Below the pieces are notes generated by a model. It made no database searches. It saw nothing but the letters and a program-made list of their open reading frames with translations, and was not told the origin of the DNA. Shown one piece after another: positions 7,282 through 10,306 of a DNA stretch of 10,306 nucleotides. The stretch's first letter is position 1. Every line of letters begins with the position of its first letter. The DNA comes from Pelotomaculum sp. (GTDB lineage Bacteria > Bacillota > Desulfotomaculia > Desulfotomaculales > Pelotomaculaceae): the NCBI GenBank assembly GCA_003489345.1, contig DNIT01000019.1:1-10306 (forward strand), in the 5' to 3' direction. The position numbers were made by a program, and so were the translations under genes.

Positions 7282-7434
7282 CTAAAGGAGTGTGATAGCA
7301 CTCCCCAGATCCCGGATTTCTCCCGTTAGTCTGGATGCCGTAGTACCGTCGCGCTTCTCACCTCTGAGAACTGCCTCTTTGTCCAGGGTCCAGTCAACCT
7401 GGCCCGAGGCGATCTCCTTGAGATGCCGCCACCT
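7282..7434 (-). pseudogene. Possible gene remnant (C-terminal fragment), unidentified
   Basis: The minus strand reads about 50 codons in one frame, from near 7434 down to a TAG at 7284-7282. The reading contains HLKEIASGQVDWTLDKEAVL and later RDGTTASRLTGEIRDLGSAI. Third codon positions are mostly G or C and the stretch is GC-richer than its surroundings, as expected of coding DNA from a different background. No start codon or Shine-Dalgarno belongs to it, and upstream on that strand the frame continues only into AT-rich sequence and the antisense of the D-like gene. It could be the tail of a mobile-element or other gene left by a rearrangement. I do not recognise the family. A non-coding structured element is the alternative (see 7287-7427). 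Confidence 0.3.
7287..7427. other. Hairpin-rich island between the activase and the nitrogenase-like genes
   Basis: Five consecutive inverted repeats: GGAGTG/CACTCC (7287-7292, 7299-7304); CCAGA/TCTGG (7305-7309, 7330-7334); TTCTCA/TGAGAA (7355-7360, 7365-7370); GGTCCAG/CTGGCC with one bulge (7387-7393, 7399-7404); and GGC-ATCTC/GAGAT-GCC with one bulge (7408-7416, 7420-7427). The GC-rich block sits between the terminator at 7200-7243 and the Shine-Dalgarno at 7470. It might be a structured 5' leader of the nitrogenase-like genes, a minus-strand RNA, or relict DNA. The rest of 7170-7484 shows nothing else I can support, apart from a 21-codon open frame at 7264-7329 (GTG preceded by GAGGTG) that looks fortuitous. 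Confidence 0.35.
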
Positions 7435-7484
7435 ACATTTTATTTTCTTATAGCAAATACTTTGGTAATGGAGGTGTGATGTAT

Positions 7485-9014
7485 ATGAGTTTATTGGAGG
7501 ATAGAATAGTTCCCGGGCGGGAAGAACGTGTCGGCGCCTGCATGGCTTACGGTGGTACAGCTTGCGGCTTGGGTAAAGCAGATAGAGCTTGCCTGAAAAA
7601 TCAAAACCGTAGTTTTTCCCAGGCAGGTCTATGTCAGGCACTACCTGTTCTGGGGATGCTGCTGACCCTGCCGGAAACAGCGGTGGTCGTTCACGGGGCA
7701 ATCGGTTGTGGTTCGACCGGGTTCGGATCAAATATTAACATCCGTTTACGCCACGTGCAGAGGGGTAACCTCAATGCCCGCGACGGTATTTGGGTATCCA
7801 CAAACCTTACGGAAAGCGATGTCATTCATGGTGGCGGACTAAAGCTGGAACAGACGGTCCTGGATACTTACGAACGTTTTCACCCCAAGTCCATTATTGT
7901 ACTGCAGACTTGCGCCCCCTCTATTATCGGAGATGACCTGGACAGCGTCATCAGTTTGGTCAGGGAAAAACTGGATATCCCTATCCTGGCATCCCACTGC
8001 GAAGGGTATAAAACAAAGATATGGGCTACCGGATACGATGTGGCTTTTCATGCGATTGTGCACGGTTTTATAGAAAGCGACAAGGAAGGCCGGCCACCCT
8101 GTAAGCAGGGCCGGAAGGCTGGTGAGAGGCCCCTTGTAAATATTATCAATTTGGCTTCGGTGGGGCAGCCGGACGAAGAAGAGATAGAAAGGCTGCTTCA
8201 TGCAATCGGCATTGATGTAAACATCGGGCCGAATTTTGCCACTAGAGAATCTATCCGCAATATGACCCAGGCTGATCTTACGGTCAGCGTCTGCCCGACG
8301 CATGACGACTACTTCGTGGAATATCTCAATCAGGAGTACGGGATTCCCTTCGTCTTAAAAGATATGCCGATTGGTTTAGCCAATACCAGAACCTGGCTTT
8401 TGGATATTGCCGGCCATTTCGGTCTGGAAGCGAAAGCCGAAGCTTTTATTGAGGAAGAGACAGCCAAAGTATTAAAGGCGGTGGCCAGGTTCCGGCCGAT
8501 CCTGGAAGGGAAAAGAGTTTTTTTGAGTGCCGGCGAATTCCGTGCCCTGGTTACGGGCGCTCTTTTTCAAGAACTGGGGATGGAGGTGGTTGGTGTAAGG
8601 TCCTATCACCATGACGATTTTGGCCGGGAGTTCTATGGGAAACTGGTCGAAGCCCAGCAAGGCAAGGATTTTCATGTTGATATCGCAAACTTCCAGCCCT
8701 TTGAATTAACGAACCTGTTGCAGAAAATCCAGCCGGACTTGTTTGTAGGGCATATAAATGATAATGTCTGGGCTGCCAAGCTGGGGTTGCCGGTGGTGAC
8801 CATCTTTCGGATATTTGACTACTACATCGGCTACCGGGGCTTTTACGAAGTGGCCAAGAAAACTGCCCGAATCTTATTGAACCCGGCTTTCAACCGTAAT
8901 CTTAGCAAGAATGTAAGCAATCCCTATAAACAAGAATGGTATCATGAAAATCCCTTTAAGTACATCAAAACCGGAGAAGCTTTGACTTCCGGGGAAGTTG
9001 CCGGCCAGGCTTAA
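7485..9014 (+). CDS. Nitrogenase component 1-like subunit, NifD/NifE-related, not a canonical nitrogenase
   Basis: A 509-residue protein of the nitrogenase component 1 superfamily. ATG 7485 fits GGAGGTG at 7470-7476, 8 bases upstream; GTG 7476 and ATG 7479 are too close to it. P-cluster-type cysteines: Cys50 (SQAGLCQALP), Cys75 (VHGAIGCG) and Cys143 (QTCAPSIIGDD), with 25 residues between the first two as in the family. The cofactor cysteine equivalent to Azotobacter NifD Cys275 is Cys270 (VSVCPTHDDYFVEYLNQEYG). The CEGY segment at 172-175 is kept, but Trp180 stands where NifD has Gln191 and Tyr184 where it has His195. Arg442 stands where NifD has the His442 ligand (FRIFDYYIGYRGF). NifE also lacks that histidine, so a scaffold role is conceivable. 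An N-terminal Cys19/Cys27/Cys36 group precedes the P-cluster region. A charged linker near residues 199-215 is encoded by a palindromic stretch. The partner starts 30 bases downstream. Confidence 0.9.
   Translation: MSLLEDRIVPGREERVGACMAYGGTACGLGKADRACLKNQNRSFSQAGLCQALPVLGMLLTLPETAVVVHGAIGCGSTGFGSNINIRLRHVQRGNLNARDGIWVSTNLTESDVIHGGGLKLEQTVLDTYERFHPKSIIVLQTCAPSIIGDDLDSVISLVREKLDIPILASHCEGYKTKIWATGYDVAFHAIVHGFIESDKEGRPPCKQGRKAGERPLVNIINLASVGQPDEEEIERLLHAIGIDVNIGPNFATRESIRNMTQADLTVSVCPTHDDYFVEYLNQEYGIPFVLKDMPIGLANTRTWLLDIAGHFGLEAKAEAFIEEETAKVLKAVARFRPILEGKRVFLSAGEFRALVTGALFQELGMEVVGVRSYHHDDFGREFYGKLVEAQQGKDFHVDIANFQPFELTNLLQKIQPDLFVGHINDNVWAAKLGLPVVTIFRIFDYYIGYRGFYEVAKKTARILLNPAFNRNLSKNVSNPYKQEWYHENPFKYIKTGEALTSGEVAGQA
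8090..8114 (+). repeat. Interrupted palindrome inside the D-like gene
   Basis: CCGG (8090-8093), three bases, then CCCTG (8097-8101), loop TAAG, CAGGG (8106-8110) and CCGG (8111-8114) form a stem of up to nine pairs with an asymmetric bulge. It keeps the reading frame and encodes part of a charged, Pro/Gly-rich linker (GRPPCKQGRKAGERP, residues 202-216), a poorly conserved surface-loop position between CEGY and the segment LVNIINLASVG. Confidence 0.45.
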
Positions 9015-9044
9015 AATTGAATTTCATAAAGGAGCGGTGCAGTA

Positions 9045-10306
9045 ATGAGCAGCTATATTGAAAGACCGCGTTACCAGTGTGCCCTGGGTGGCGCCCTGGC
9101 CACCATTAATTCCATCAACCGGGCAGCGGCTATTGTGCATGCTGCTCCAGGTTGCGCAGCCAGCGCAGATGGCGCGGCCACCGTAGGTAGCGGTTACTGG
9201 GGCGCAGGCTATTGTGGGGGGAGGGCGATACCCAGTTCTAATATTCTGGAAAGGGAAATCATTTTCGGAGGGGAAAACAGGCTATCAGAACAGATCGAGA
9301 GTACCCTGTCAATTATTGACGCCGGCCTCTTTGCTGTTATCACCGGCTGTATGACGGATATTATCGGTGATGATGTCAAAGGAGTGGTTGCGCATTTTCA
9401 AAAAAAAGGGGCCCCGGTGGTGGTTGCTGAAACGGGGGGATTTAAAGGCGATTCAGCCAAGGGGTATGAGTTCATCCTCGAAGCTTTTATTACGCAGTAT
9501 GTGAAAAAAAATTTGCCGAAAAACCCCCGGCTGGTTAATCTGATTGGTCTGGTTCCAACGCAGGATGTTTTTTGGAGGGGTAATCTAATTGAATTAAAAC
9601 GGGTCCTTGCGGATTTGGGATTGGAGGCAAATACTTTCCTGACCCCTTTTGACCGGCTGGATTCGTTACGAAATGCGTCTCAAGCCGCCCTCACCATTGT
9701 CCTTTCCGATGTGCATGGGCAAAAGGCTGCACGGGTCTTTGAAGAGGTGCACGGCATACCATTTATTACCGCGCCGTTGCCTATCGGTCCTGCGGCTACC
9801 AGTGATTTCCTTGTCCAGGTGGCTAACCGGATGGAAATCAGTGAGAAAGTCCTGGATGAGGTTATAAGGAAAGAAAACAACTGGTATTACAGTTTCATGG
9901 AAAATGTGGCTGATATTTATAATGATCTGGACCTACAGCGAAATGGCGTAATTATAGGTGACAGCAACTATAGCTATGCCCTGACCAGGTTTATCACCGA
10001 CGACCTGGGCTGGATTCCTTATTTTGTTGCGGTCACGGATCAACTGGATGAAGATGAACAGTTTAAAGTCAAAGACCGGTTTGATCATATCGCCCCCGAA
10101 CTGCGGCCAAAGGTGATTTTCGAAACTGATACCAGCCGGATTGCCATCAGGCTAAGGGATGATTTGACCAGCCATGCCGATCCCTATAGTTCACCGATAA
10201 ATCCGGCTTTTGTACTGGGCAGTACGCTGGACAGGCCTTTGGCGTTTGAGCTAAAAGCCGGGTTTCTCAGTGTCACCTATCCTGTAACGAACCGGGTTGT
10301 TACCGA
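9045..10306 (+). CDS. Nitrogenase component 1-like subunit, NifK/NifN-related, partial at the window end
   Basis: Direct translation from ATG 9045 stays open for 420 codons to the window edge, so the C-terminus is missing. GGAG at 9031-9034 lies 10 bases upstream. It is the expected beta-type partner of the D-like subunit. P-cluster-type cysteines: Cys12 (RPRYQCALGGA), Cys37 (HAAPGCA, 25 residues later) and Cys102 (VITGCMTDIIGDD). Further family signs are VVVAETGGFKGD, LIGLVPTQDVFWRGNLIELKR-type sequence near residues 165-185, and a C-terminal FVLGSTLDRPLAFELKAG segment followed by TYPVTNRVV. Cys12 lies almost at the N-terminus, so the long N-terminal extension of true NifK (first ligand Cys70 in Azotobacter) is absent, as in NifN-like and other nitrogenase-like proteins. 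An additional Cys57 (GYCGG) lies between ligands two and three. Like its partner it should be cytoplasmic and need an ATP-driven reductase, which is not in the window. Confidence 0.9.
   Translation, partial: MSSYIERPRYQCALGGALATINSINRAAAIVHAAPGCAASADGAATVGSGYWGAGYCGGRAIPSSNILEREIIFGGENRLSEQIESTLSIIDAGLFAVITGCMTDIIGDDVKGVVAHFQKKGAPVVVAETGGFKGDSAKGYEFILEAFITQYVKKNLPKNPRLVNLIGLVPTQDVFWRGNLIELKRVLADLGLEANTFLTPFDRLDSLRNASQAALTIVLSDVHGQKAARVFEEVHGIPFITAPLPIGPAATSDFLVQVANRMEISEKVLDEVIRKENNWYYSFMENVADIYNDLDLQRNGVIIGDSNYSYALTRFITDDLGWIPYFVAVTDQLDEDEQFKVKDRFDHIAPELRPKVIFETDTSRIAIRLRDDLTSHADPYSSPINPAFVLGSTLDRPLAFELKAGFLSVTYPVTNRVVT

Noticed and set aside
7264..7329. Small 21-codon gene with its own GAGGTG site
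   Set aside because: The peptide has no family features, the frame is short, and it overlaps the possible minus-strand remnant and the hairpins.
9649..9867. Open frame on the + strand in the K-like gene
   Set aside because: It is a frame shadow; direct translation from 9045 gives a continuous nitrogenase-like protein through this stretch.
7485..10306. Annotation as nifD/nifK of a dinitrogen-fixing enzyme
   Set aside because: The Gln191, His195 and His442 equivalents appear replaced, the K-like protein lacks the NifK N-terminal extension, and no nifH, nifE, nifN or nifB gene is in the window.
1..10306. CRISPR arrays, tRNA or rRNA genes, complete insertion sequences
   Set aside because: No regularly spaced repeats, no cloverleaf or rRNA-like stretch and no intact transposase with terminal repeats could be seen.

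Overview
The window looks like an anaerobic, low-to-moderate GC Firmicute (Clostridia/Peptococcaceae or Negativicutes type). This is an inference from strong GGAGGTG-type Shine-Dalgarno sites, frequent GTG/TTG starts, U-tract terminators, and oxygen-sensitive Fe-S enzyme families (HgdC/BadF-type activases, 2-hydroxyacyl-CoA dehydratase-like proteins, nitrogenase-like proteins). No sequence search was run, so no species is named.

Layout, all genes on the + strand. Bases 1-223: two related terminator-like hairpins with a candidate promoter between them. Bases 224-2993: a nitrate/sulfonate/taurine-type ABC importer made of permease, lipoprotein binding protein and a second, paralogous permease, with no ATPase gene. 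Bases 3034-7169: an activase fused to a dehydratase-like domain, a separate dehydratase-like/double-cubane-like subunit, and a second stand-alone activase. Bases 7170-7484: a good terminator followed by a GC-richer, hairpin-rich island that may hold a minus-strand gene remnant. Bases 7485-10306: a nitrogenase component 1-like pair, a NifD/NifE-like subunit and a NifK/NifN-like subunit cut by the window end. The K-like gene runs off the edge and was read by direct translation from 9045.

Working together (inference): the importer would bring in a small compound, and two families of ATP-driven low-potential redox enzymes would act on it or on a derived product. HgdC/BadF ATPases deliver single low-potential electrons to HgdB/BcrC/DCCP-type Fe-S proteins. 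Nitrogenase-like D/K proteins normally take electrons from a NifH-type protein, and no NifH is visible here. The D-like subunit keeps the three P-cluster cysteines and the cofactor cysteine equivalent to NifD Cys275. By my alignment it has lost the Gln191, His195 and His442 equivalents, so dinitrogen fixation is very unlikely. The combination suggests a poorly characterised reductive pathway for an imported substrate, possibly an organosulfur or other small N- or S-containing compound. That substrate guess rests only on transporter family and neighbourhood.
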